Below, in pieces: positions 1-6,943 of a stretch of DNA of 7,693 nucleotides; the stretch's first letter is position 1; every line of letters begins with the position of its first letter. Source of the stretch: Candidatus Krumholzibacteriia bacterium (GTDB taxonomy: Bacteria; Krumholzibacteriota; Krumholzibacteriia; LZORAL124-64-63); NCBI GenBank assembly GCA_027056825.1, contig JALUJS010000521.1:1-7693 (forward strand), given 5' to 3'. The notes beneath the pieces are model-generated. The model was not told where the DNA came from and ran no database searches. It was given only the letters and a program-made list of their open reading frames with translations. The translations under genes and the position numbers were made by a program.

Positions 1-1
1 G

Positions 2-760
2 GCCTCCCTGGCCCTGGCCCTGGCCCGGCACCTGGAGCCCGCCGCCGGCAGCGTGCGCCTGCTGGGCCGGGATTTCCTGGAACTCGAGGGCGCCGCCCTG
101 AGGAGTTTCCGCCGCCGCATCCAACTGCTTTTCCAGGACCCGGGGGAGAGCCTGAACCCCCGGCAAACCGTCGCGGCCTGCCTGCGCGAGGCCGCCGGTC
201 CCGCGGACCGGACGGGGCCGGCCGCGCGCCTGGCGGAGGTGGGGCTTGGTCCGGAATTCCTGGACCGTCACCCTCACCGCATGTCAGGCGGGCAGCGGCA
301 GCGCGTGGCCCTGGCCCGCTGCCTGGCGGCGGATCCGGCCGTCCTGGTCGCCGACGAGCCCACCACCCAGCTCGATCCCCGCACCGAGCGCCGGATCATG
401 GATCTGCTTGCGGGAATCTGCGCGGAGCGGGAACTCGGGTTGCTGATGATCTCCCATGACATGGGCCTGCTGGAACAGTGGTGTTCCCGGATGGCGGTCA
501 TGCTCGGCGGACTGGTTGTGGAGGCCTACCCGACGGGCGATCGCCCCCGCCACCCGTACACGCGTATGCTGCGGGAATCCTCCGCCCCGTCCTTGGGTTC
601 GCCGCGGCCTGTTCCGGGCCCGGATCAGGGCGGCGATCCCGGGAAGTGTTGCCCCTTCGCCGCGGCGTGTCACCTGGCCACGGACGCCTGCAGGACGCGG
701 ATGCCGGTCCTGCGCGACCTCGGGAACGGACATCTTCTGAGGTGTCCGGAAGCGGACTGA
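2..760 (+). CDS. Oligopeptide/dipeptide ABC importer ATPase, 3' part (5' end outside window)
   Basis: ATP-hydrolysing subunit of a peptide/nickel-type (Opp/Dpp) ABC importer, acting on the cytoplasmic face of the inner membrane with two permeases and a periplasmic binding protein that are not in this window. The frame is open from base 2, so the gene starts upstream; the first visible residues (ASLALALARHLEP) are the helix that normally follows the Walker A GKS/T. The GTG at 53 is internal. Visible motifs in order: Q-loop LLFQDPGESLNP (about 125-160), ABC signature MSGGQRQRVALAR (about 281-319), Walker B AVLVADEPTTQLDP (about 337-378), H-loop LLMISHDMG (about 439-465). The Opp/Dpp C-terminal extension follows, with HPYTRML and cysteines encoded at 647-652, 668, 689 and 743. 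In some studied homologues these cysteines hold an iron-sulfur cluster. The Q-loop resembles OppF/DppF while DEPTT resembles OppD/DppD, so subunit identity is uncertain; it could also be the second half of a fused two-ATPase protein. Confidence 0.93.
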   Translation, partial: ASLALALARHLEPAAGSVRLLGRDFLELEGAALRSFRRRIQLLFQDPGESLNPRQTVAACLREAAGPADRTGPAARLAEVGLGPEFLDRHPHRMSGGQRQRVALARCLAADPAVLVADEPTTQLDPRTERRIMDLLAGICAERELGLLMISHDMGLLEQWCSRMAVMLGGLVVEAYPTGDRPRHPYTRMLRESSAPSLGSPRPVPGPDQGGDPGKCCPFAAACHLATDACRTRMPVLRDLGNGHLLRCPEAD

Positions 761-779
761 TGAGCCCTTTCACAATTTA

Positions 780-808
780 TTGACACGTTATGGGCCAATC
801 TCTATATT
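780..808 (+). promoter_or_regulatory. Predicted sigma70-type promoter for the TonB receptor operon
   Basis: A perfect -35 hexamer TTGACA (780-785) is followed after exactly 17 bp by TATATT (803-808), one base from the TATAAT consensus. It begins 20 bp after the stop of the ABC ATPase, in a locally AT-rich patch of otherwise GC-rich DNA. Transcription would be expected to start near 814-816, giving a leader of roughly 190 nt before the ATG at 1007. No obvious strong Rho-independent terminator separates it from the upstream gene, so read-through is possible. Confidence 0.7.
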
Positions 809-949
809 CAATCACCAGTTGCGGCGCGGCTGCGCGAATCTGCCGCCAAGTTGCGCTCAGGCACCAGGAAATGGCGGCGACGCCCGTGAATACAGGCACC
901 CCACACTGCCCGGTCAGGTCCAGTGCACAAGAATAGAATTCAGTTCCCA

Positions 950-965
950 GGTTCCGTGCGGAACC
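950..965 (+). promoter_or_regulatory. Hairpin in the receptor leader
   Basis: Perfect 6-bp inverted repeat GGTTCC/GGAACC around a GTGC loop, about 25 nt upstream of the receptor Shine-Dalgarno. No T-tract follows, so it is not a standard intrinsic terminator. It may affect mRNA stability or ribosome access; no function is shown by sequence alone. Confidence 0.35.
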
Positions 966-990
966 CCGATTCGGCCGGATATGTTCCCTC

Positions 991-999
991 GGAAAGGAG
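991..999 (+). promoter_or_regulatory. Ribosome binding site that fixes the receptor start
   Basis: GGAAAGGAG ends 7 nt before the ATG at 1007. It decides the start: an in-frame GTG at 923 would add 28 residues, but it lacks a good Shine-Dalgarno and would put a non-signal sequence ahead of a clear signal peptide. Confidence 0.8.
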
Positions 1000-1006
1000 C
1001 TCGCGT

Positions 1007-4000
1007 ATGCTCCGGCGTCACCGGATCACACGGCTTTGGTCTTACGGTCTTCTTCTGCTCCTGCTGTCGGCCCTCGTTCCGGTGCGGGCTGTGGCGCAGG
1101 CCCCGGCCACCATCAAGGGAATCGTCAAGGACGGCGAGACCGGCGAGTTGCTGGACTACGCCAACGTCCTGCTCGTAGGCACCACCCGCGGGACCATGTC
1201 CCTCGGCGGCGGCGTGTTCTACTTCAACGGCATGGCTCCCGGCACCTACACCATTAAGGTCTTGTACCTCGGGTACGCGCCGGTGGAGCAGACCGTCACC
1301 GTGGGTCCGGGCGACTACAAGGAACTCCACTTCGACCTGAAGGCCGTCATCGTCGAGACCCTCAAGCCCTTCGAGGTGGAGGGCGCCGAATACATGGTCG
1401 AGGTCAAGAGCGCCGTGACCGAGCACAAGGTCAGCTCCGAGACCTTCCAGAAGTACGCCATCGATTCGGTGGAGGACGCCCTGTCCAAGCAGGCGGGCGT
1501 GGTCATGCGCGCGGGGCAGCTCTTCGTGCGCGGCGGCCGTTCGGGCGAGGTCACCATGCAGATCGACGGCGTCTCGGTGGACAACCCCCTGGGCAGCGGG
1601 GCCCTCGAGGTCTCGTCCCTGGCCGTGGACAACATGAGCATGGTCACCGGCGGTCTGGACGCCAAGTACGGCAACGCCCTGTCGGGCGTGGTGAACATCA
1701 CCACCAAGGAAGGCGGGGAGAAGTTCGGAGGCGGCGTGCGCTTCCTTACCGACGACTTCGGGCGCCAGGACAAGACCTACACCAACTACGACCGCTTCGA
1801 GTACGGCTTCGGCGGCCCCAGCATGATCAAGGGCCTGACCTACTACCTGGCCGGCGACCTGTCGTTCACCGACACCGAGAACACGTCCGTCGCCCACCGT
1901 CCCGAGTACCGGGTAGATTTGGGCAACACCACGCTGTTCAAGTTCCGGCGCCGACAGTTCAACTCGGCGAAGGGCTCCATCAAGCTTGCCTACACCTTCT
2001 CCCCGGACAAGAAGGTCACCGCGGAATACTCCTATTCCACCTCGCGGGCCGAGTCCTACCGGCCGAACTGGAGCGTGGAAGGTTACGCCAAGCGCGTCCT
2101 CTACATGCCGGAGGTCATCTACCGCGACCTGGACGGGGCCTGGTTCGCCACCGGCAGCACCGTTCCCGTCTATTACGGTCCCTGGTACGACGCCATGCTG
2201 CAGAACGCACGCACGGCCCTGGTGGTCGATACCCGCAACTCGAGCGAACTGCGCACGGCCATGCCCATCATCGAGGTGCGGTCGGCCGTGGACAACCGGA
2301 TCCATACCGTCATCGCCCATACCGAGTTCGACGGCTTCCGCTACCCCTATTCCTCCTATTCCACCGTGGCCGAGGACAGTTCCTACACCCCGTTCAACAG
2401 CGCCGACAACCTGACCAGCACCAGGAGCATCGGCCAGGTGGCGAAGATCGTCTGGCGCCACAATCTGACCGAGGACACCTTCTACACCCTGCGTCTGGGC
2501 CTGGTGGCGTTCGATACCCGCACCGATGTGGACGGCAAGGATCCCTGGGAATACAACCACGGCGGCATCTGGTCCCCGGGCATCTTCTTCGGGCAGCACC
2601 GCATCTACCAGAACGGCACCGACTACTACACCGACCCGTTGAGCCCGTACTTCGTGACCACCAGTGACAACTTCTTCTACGGAGAGGAATACAGCCGGAC
2701 CTACAGCCTGGGGTTCGAGCTGGTTTCCAGCCGGTGGAAGGGACACCTGGTCGAAACCGGCGCCGGCGTGCGCTACAACGATCTCGAACGCTTCAACCTG
2801 GTCTTTCCCGCCATCATGCGGCAGAGCAGGTACACCTTCGAGTGGTCCCAGGGCTCCAACCGCAACGTGTTCCATACCTACAACCCCGAGGGTTACTGGT
2901 ACCTCCAGGACCGCTGGGAGTACGAGGGGATGGTCGTGAACTACGGCCTGCGCTGGGACATGTTCTCGCCGGGATCGGCCGCCAGCATCGAACTGGTCAA
3001 CGAGGACGTCAACCGGAACGTCACCAAGTACAAGACGAGCTTCCAGCCGCGTCTCGGCTTCGCCTTCCCGATCACCGAGCGTGACGGCTTCCACTTCCAC
3101 TACGGGCGCTTCGTGCAGTTCCCGGACCGGCAGTACCTGTTCGCCAGCCAGGATCCGGTGGGCAACTCCGGCATCCTGGGCAATCCGAACCTCGATCCCG
3201 AGACCACCGTGCAGTACTCCGCGGGTATCAAGCACCAGTTCACCGACTACATCGCCGGCCAGTTCTCGCTCTACAGCAAGGACATCTATGACCTGATCGC
3301 CGCCACCCAGGTGACCGACCAGCAGACGGGCCAGACCCTGGCGCGCTACATCAACAAGGCCTATGCCTCGGCCCGCGGCATCGAGGTGACCCTGGAGAAG
3401 CGCTACAGCGACAACTACCAGTTCACCTTCAGCTACACCTACTCCTTCGCCGACGGCGTTGCTTCGGACACCGCCTTCGGATCGAACCCCGAGGGTCTGC
3501 AGTTCCTGCCCAACCAGGAGCTGCCCCTGGCCTGGGACCAGCGGCACACCCTGAACCTGCTGCTGCTGTTCGCCGAACCGGGCGTATGGTCCACCTCGTT
3601 CTCCTTCTCCTACGGGAGCGGATTCCCCTGGACGCCCTTCGATCGCTTCGCGAAGCGCCAGGATCCCCTGCTGGAAAACAGCGAGCGGCTGCCGGCGACC
3701 TATTCCCTGGATATCCAGTTCGAACGGAACATCAACTTCTACGGCAAGCGCTTGTCGCTGCAGCTGCAGGGCTTCAACGTGCTGAACCAGGACGTGGTGA
3801 TCAGCCCGGGCGGCGGCGGCATCTCGCCGGGCATGATCAACGGCGCCCGTGCGCTGGGCATCGGGTACCTGACCGAAACCGGCAAGTATGGCCAGGCCCT
3901 GCTGCAGGACGCCAACGGCGACGGCGAGGACGAATACATACCCATCGTCGATCCGCGGACCTTCGGCCGTCACCGGCTGTTCCGCCTGGGCATCGGGTAC

Positions 4001-4009
4001 TACTTCTAA
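1007..4009 (+). CDS. TonB-dependent outer-membrane receptor with carboxypeptidase-regulatory-like N-terminal domain
   Basis: A 1000-residue outer-membrane receptor expected to import a ligand using energy from TonB-ExbB-ExbD. The signal peptide has a basic n-region (MLRRHR), a leucine-rich core at residues 14-23 and likely cleavage at AVA|QAP after residue 30. Residues about 34-113 (TIKGIVKDGETGELLDYANV, later TYTIKVLYLGY) match the carboxypeptidase-regulatory-like beta-sandwich found on SusC-type receptors. A linker with possible TonB-box character (ETLKPFEVEG, 117-126) leads to the plug at about 142-240 (LFVRGGRSG, MQIDGVSVDNP, YGNALSGVVNITTKEGG). The remainder has the alternating aromatic pattern of a 22-strand beta-barrel and ends in GIGYYF, a terminal phenylalanine as recognised by the BAM machinery. 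Residues 968-976 (DANGDGEDE) form a calcium-type loop shortly before the last strand. Length is normal for the family. It probably heads the operon with the 950-residue secreted protein (48 nt downstream) and the PorV-like gene. The ligand cannot be told from sequence. Confidence 0.92.
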   Translation: MLRRHRITRLWSYGLLLLLLSALVPVRAVAQAPATIKGIVKDGETGELLDYANVLLVGTTRGTMSLGGGVFYFNGMAPGTYTIKVLYLGYAPVEQTVTVGPGDYKELHFDLKAVIVETLKPFEVEGAEYMVEVKSAVTEHKVSSETFQKYAIDSVEDALSKQAGVVMRAGQLFVRGGRSGEVTMQIDGVSVDNPLGSGALEVSSLAVDNMSMVTGGLDAKYGNALSGVVNITTKEGGEKFGGGVRFLTDDFGRQDKTYTNYDRFEYGFGGPSMIKGLTYYLAGDLSFTDTENTSVAHRPEYRVDLGNTTLFKFRRRQFNSAKGSIKLAYTFSPDKKVTAEYSYSTSRAESYRPNWSVEGYAKRVLYMPEVIYRDLDGAWFATGSTVPVYYGPWYDAMLQNARTALVVDTRNSSELRTAMPIIEVRSAVDNRIHTVIAHTEFDGFRYPYSSYSTVAEDSSYTPFNSADNLTSTRSIGQVAKIVWRHNLTEDTFYTLRLGLVAFDTRTDVDGKDPWEYNHGGIWSPGIFFGQHRIYQNGTDYYTDPLSPYFVTTSDNFFYGEEYSRTYSLGFELVSSRWKGHLVETGAGVRYNDLERFNLVFPAIMRQSRYTFEWSQGSNRNVFHTYNPEGYWYLQDRWEYEGMVVNYGLRWDMFSPGSAASIELVNEDVNRNVTKYKTSFQPRLGFAFPITERDGFHFHYGRFVQFPDRQYLFASQDPVGNSGILGNPNLDPETTVQYSAGIKHQFTDYIAGQFSLYSKDIYDLIAATQVTDQQTGQTLARYINKAYASARGIEVTLEKRYSDNYQFTFSYTYSFADGVASDTAFGSNPEGLQFLPNQELPLAWDQRHTLNLLLLFAEPGVWSTSFSFSYGSGFPWTPFDRFAKRQDPLLENSERLPATYSLDIQFERNINFYGKRLSLQLQGFNVLNQDVVISPGGGGISPGMINGARALGIGYLTETGKYGQALLQDANGDGEDEYIPIVDPRTFGRHRLFRLGIGYYF

Positions 4010-4023
4010 TCTGGGGCTGAAAG

Positions 4024-4042
4024 TCCGGGCGAGAGGCCCGGA
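4024..4042 (+). promoter_or_regulatory. Intercistronic hairpin between receptor and secreted-protein genes
   Basis: Perfect 7-bp GC-rich inverted repeat TCCGGGC/GCCCGGA with a 5-nt GAGAG loop, lying 14 nt after the receptor stop and just upstream of the next Shine-Dalgarno. There is no following T-tract, so it is not an obvious intrinsic terminator. An RNA processing, stability or translation-tuning role is possible but inferred. Confidence 0.5.
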
Positions 4043-4046
4043 AGGG

Positions 4047-4052
4047 AAAGGA
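4047..4052 (+). promoter_or_regulatory. Ribosome binding site of the secreted-protein gene
   Basis: AAAGGA ends 5 nt before the ATG at 4058, and a clear signal peptide follows that ATG. This supports 4058 as the start. Confidence 0.65.
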
Positions 4053-4057
4053 TAACG

Positions 4058-6910
4058 ATGGTGCGAACCAAGGGTAGCAGGACGGGAGCATGCGGACAGG
4101 GCGCCGTGGCCGGCCTGGTCATCGTGCTGCTGGCGTTCTGCCTCGCCATGCCCGCCGGTGCGGTCATGGACATCCATAATCCGGTCATCGAGATGGGCTA
4201 CAACCCCAACGGGATCTTCACCCTCGACGGCGATTACGTCATGAACGTGGGCGAGGTGCAGATCAACATCACCAACTGGGGTCTGATCGGGTCGATGTAC
4301 TCCAGCGCGGTCCGCTGGTCGGACGCGCCGTCCTGCCAGTGGCCCGCCGGATCCGGCGACGAGTACCTGTGGGCGGCCGGCATCTGGGTCGGCGGCGTGG
4401 TGCTGGGCGAGAGGCTGGTCTCCACCGGCGGTTGGGGGAGCGAGATCTATCCCCTGGACGAACTGGAGGCGACCATCTACGAGGCCCAGGCCGGCAAGAT
4501 CCTGCGCCCGGCCGGCAACACCGAGGCCGGAGGCAACCGGGATCCCATGCCCGGCCCCGACGACGACCACGACGGCCTGATCGACGAGGAGATCCTCAAC
4601 GGCCACGACGATGACGGCGACGGGAAGATCGACGAGGACTTCGGCCAGATCGGCAACCAGATGATGGTGCTGACCAACTACGACAACACCCGTCTGGCCC
4701 AGGAGAACTTCCCCGACCACACGCCCATGAACCTGGAACTGGTCCAGCAGAGCTACCAGTGGGAGAACGACCAGGTGGACGACTTCGTCGGCTTCGAGTA
4801 CACCATCACCAACATCGGCGTGACCGACGTTGAGAAGATGTACATCGGCTTCTTTGCCGACAGCGACATCGCCCCGCGCAGCGCCGGCGGCGGCGCCGAC
4901 GACGACATGGCCGGTTCCTGGCCGCCGATCCACGGCAAGCCGGGTCTGGTGCGGGCGTCCGACGGCTCCTTCGTGCCCATCCAGGTGGGCTACATGTACG
5001 ATGCCGCCGAGACCAATCCGTTGCCCGGCTACTACGGCATCGTCTTTCTCGGTCACGACGTCGATCCCACCGGGCGCCTGGCCCCGACCTCCGTCGGCAT
5101 GCGGACCTTCCAGTCGTTCTCCGGCAGCCAGAGCTTCGAACAGGGCGGCGATCCCACCAACGACGATGAGCGCTACCAACTGCTGAGCGCCTCGGTCGAG
5201 GACTGGGACGGCAATACGCCGGCAGGCAAGCAGGCGGACTTCCGGTTCCTGGTATCGGCCGGACCCTTCATGCTCCTGCCCCCGGGGGAGAGCCTCAAGT
5301 TCCAGGTGGGCATGGTGGTGGGGCCGGGCCTGGACGGACTTTTGGCCAACTGTGCCGAGGCCGCCCTGACCTGGTACGGCATCTACGTCGACAAGATCAC
5401 GGGCGTGATCACCAACGGGGGCGAGGAATTCAACCCCGGCCAGCTCGGCCGCGAGACCATGCTGTGCAAGCAGGATTTCGACGAAGCCGCCTGGGAGAAC
5501 TTCCTGCCCGATTACGGTGACACCACCTGCCTGGATCAGGAATGGGCGCTGAGCCAGCCGCGCATCAACAACGACGACCTGTTCGATATCGAGGTCGACG
5601 GACGGACCAAGCAGTGCGCCATGTTCAACATGGACAATTGTTTCGAGTGCGCCCGCCAGCTTGGATACATCTGCGGGCCGGAGGACTTCAAGGATCCCCC
5701 GAAGTGGACTTGCAACGATCCCAACGCCAGCGACGAGCAGCTGGCCGGTTGCACCGGCGTGAACGGCCTGGAGACCCAGATCCACTGGCTGGTGGGTATG
5801 GCCCCGCCACCGCCGGGGCTGCGCCTGTGGCCCGCGGACAGCCGCGTTCACGTCTACTGGGACGACACCAGCGAGATCACCAAGGACATCCGCCTGCAGA
5901 AGATCGACTTCGAGTCCTACCGCATCTGGCGCGCCGACAACTGGGACCGCCCCTTCGGGTCGTCCCTGGTCAACGGGCCCGAAAGCTCGCTGTGGCAGCT
6001 CATCGCCGAGTACGACGTGGTGGACAGCTTCGTCACCTACCGTGAAGTGGATGGCGTGACCTACATCGACACCATCCCCCTGGGCGCCAACACCGGCCTG
6101 GAACCCATCGAGTATCGTCCCCGCGTGCTGGACGATCCGCGCTTCGAAGGTTTGGCCGAGGCCATGCAGCAGGTGGTGGACGGCGATCCGGAGAATCAGC
6201 TGATCAAGCGCCCGGACCTGCGCGACGCCGACGGCGCCGAGATCCCCGAGTACTCCGTGCTGCTGCCGTGGGAAAGCTATCCCGACGTGCTGGATACCTT
6301 CTTCGCCGTGGCCTACCGCGCGCCCAACGACACGCTGGGCATCAGGGAGAAGCACTCCACGAGGTACTACGAGTACATCGACCGGGACATCCACAACGGC
6401 TTCATCTATTTCTACTCGGTGACGGCCTCGGACCACACCATGCTCCCGGAGGGAACGCGGATCGGCGGCACCGTCAACCGCTTCCCCACCGGTCCTGGCC
6501 TGGTGGGCGATCCCGGCTCCTCCTTCACCTACGCGGTGCCTGGAGGCAAGAGCCAGACTCCGGAGGAGCGCGAGCGGTTCGGCGCCAACATCTACGTCTA
6601 TCCCAACCCCGCCACGCGGGACGCCCTGGCCGAATACCAGCAGCTGTTCCCCAACGGGGATGACCCCACGGGGGTGAGGGTGACGTTCACGAACCTGCCC
6701 GCGGCCCACAACACCATCAGCATCTATACGGTCAGTGGTGACCTCGTACAGACGCTGATCCATGACGGGACCACGGGGCAGGGGCACATCAGCTGGAATC
6801 TCATGAGCCGAAACGGGCAGGAAATCGTCAGCGGAGTCTACCTGTACTCCGTGCAATCGGACGACGACCGCTTCGACGATTTCATCGGGAAGTTCGTCGT
6901 CGTCAGATAG
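4058..6910 (+). CDS. Large secreted protein with calcium-type loops, Cys-rich segment, FN3-like region and T9SS type A-like sorting domain; function unknown
   Basis: A 950-residue exported protein of unknown function. The signal peptide has a basic n-region, a hydrophobic core at about 16-31 and cleavage near AGA|V after residue 35. C28 is not in a good lipobox (phenylalanine precedes it), so a lipoprotein is unlikely. Residues 36-460 are beta-rich, with motifs such as PAGSGDEYLWAAGIWVGG (96-113), HTPMNLELVQQSYQWEND (221-238), DDFVGFEYTITNIG (241-254) and GGDPTNDDERYQLLS (363-377). From memory these recur in large secreted proteins of uncultured FCB bacteria; this is unverified. Two adjacent Asp loops, DDDHDGLIDEE (168-178) and DDDGDGKIDED (184-194), look calcium-binding. 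Eight cysteines crowd residues 470-565. Residues about 582-792 look like a fibronectin type III fold carrying a long insertion (RVHVYWDD, ESYRIWRAD, YFYSVTASD). The end has NIYVYPNPAT (844-853), GVYLYSV (926-932) and GKFVVVR, typical of a FlgD-Ig/T9SS type A C-terminal domain. Its place between a TonB receptor and a PorV-like gene suggests a surface partner of the receptor. Confidence 0.88.
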   Translation: MVRTKGSRTGACGQGAVAGLVIVLLAFCLAMPAGAVMDIHNPVIEMGYNPNGIFTLDGDYVMNVGEVQINITNWGLIGSMYSSAVRWSDAPSCQWPAGSGDEYLWAAGIWVGGVVLGERLVSTGGWGSEIYPLDELEATIYEAQAGKILRPAGNTEAGGNRDPMPGPDDDHDGLIDEEILNGHDDDGDGKIDEDFGQIGNQMMVLTNYDNTRLAQENFPDHTPMNLELVQQSYQWENDQVDDFVGFEYTITNIGVTDVEKMYIGFFADSDIAPRSAGGGADDDMAGSWPPIHGKPGLVRASDGSFVPIQVGYMYDAAETNPLPGYYGIVFLGHDVDPTGRLAPTSVGMRTFQSFSGSQSFEQGGDPTNDDERYQLLSASVEDWDGNTPAGKQADFRFLVSAGPFMLLPPGESLKFQVGMVVGPGLDGLLANCAEAALTWYGIYVDKITGVITNGGEEFNPGQLGRETMLCKQDFDEAAWENFLPDYGDTTCLDQEWALSQPRINNDDLFDIEVDGRTKQCAMFNMDNCFECARQLGYICGPEDFKDPPKWTCNDPNASDEQLAGCTGVNGLETQIHWLVGMAPPPPGLRLWPADSRVHVYWDDTSEITKDIRLQKIDFESYRIWRADNWDRPFGSSLVNGPESSLWQLIAEYDVVDSFVTYREVDGVTYIDTIPLGANTGLEPIEYRPRVLDDPRFEGLAEAMQQVVDGDPENQLIKRPDLRDADGAEIPEYSVLLPWESYPDVLDTFFAVAYRAPNDTLGIREKHSTRYYEYIDRDIHNGFIYFYSVTASDHTMLPEGTRIGGTVNRFPTGPGLVGDPGSSFTYAVPGGKSQTPEERERFGANIYVYPNPATRDALAEYQQLFPNGDDPTGVRVTFTNLPAAHNTISIYTVSGDLVQTLIHDGTTGQGHISWNLMSRNGQEIVSGVYLYSVQSDDDRFDDFIGKFVVVR

Positions 6911-6943
6911 GTGGAATTGTGTTTGGGGCAGAAAGGCGTCAAC

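Larger units (their letters stand above)
815..1006 (+). other. Predicted 5' leader of the receptor mRNA with several small hairpins
   Basis: Non-coding stretch between the predicted transcription start and the receptor ATG. Potential RNA structures visible by eye: a GC-rich stem-loop using bases 819-825 with 842-849; a 4-bp stem closed by a GCGA tetraloop of the GNRA type (873-884); and a 6-bp hairpin GGTTCC/GGAACC with loop GTGC (950-965). The heptamer AGTTGCG occurs twice (817-823 and 849-855), 32 bp apart, which could be direct-repeat operator half-sites or chance. I looked for a cobalamin riboswitch, common upstream of TonB receptors, and did not find a convincing B12 box. Any regulatory role is inference. 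Confidence 0.35.

Noticed and set aside
7..24. Three tandem copies of CCTGGC
   Set aside because: It encodes a Leu-Ala run in the helix after the Walker A site of a normal ATPase; likely codon bias in an alanine/leucine-rich helix rather than a functional repeat.
626..640. 15-bp match CAGGGCGGCGATCCC also found at 5141-5155
   Set aside because: Both copies are in coding sequence of unrelated proteins, in GC-rich DNA with no mobile-element features; most likely chance.
744..757. Hairpin GTCCG/CGGAC at the end of the ABC ATPase gene as a terminator
   Set aside because: The stem is only 5 bp, lies inside the coding end, and is followed by a mixed sequence rather than a T-tract.
871..936. Possible 21-codon leader peptide in the receptor leader (starts MAATPV)
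   Set aside because: The nearest Shine-Dalgarno-like AGGA is only 1 nt from the ATG, and the peptide has no run of regulatory codons or other feature supporting attenuation.
923..1006. GTG at 923 as an earlier start of the TonB receptor
   Set aside because: It lacks a good Shine-Dalgarno and would place 28 unremarkable residues before a typical signal peptide; the ATG at 1007 has GGAAAGGAG at ideal spacing.
815..1006. Cobalamin riboswitch upstream of the TonB receptor
   Set aside because: Scattered similarity (GAATAC..., ACTGCCC) but no proper B12 box or ordered conserved blocks; the receptor is SusC-like rather than BtuB-like.
780..1178. Open frame of 132 codons starting in the promoter region
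   Set aside because: Begins with a TTG inside the -35 box, has no ribosome site, and overlaps the receptor's start and signal peptide in another frame.
914..6856. Antisense open frame of 1980 codons covering both long genes
   Set aside because: It is in exact codon register with the forward genes and is open only because they lack TTA, CTA and TCA. The translation is low-complexity (rich in V, G, H, Q, A, D), has no recognisable domain and crosses two well-supported genes.
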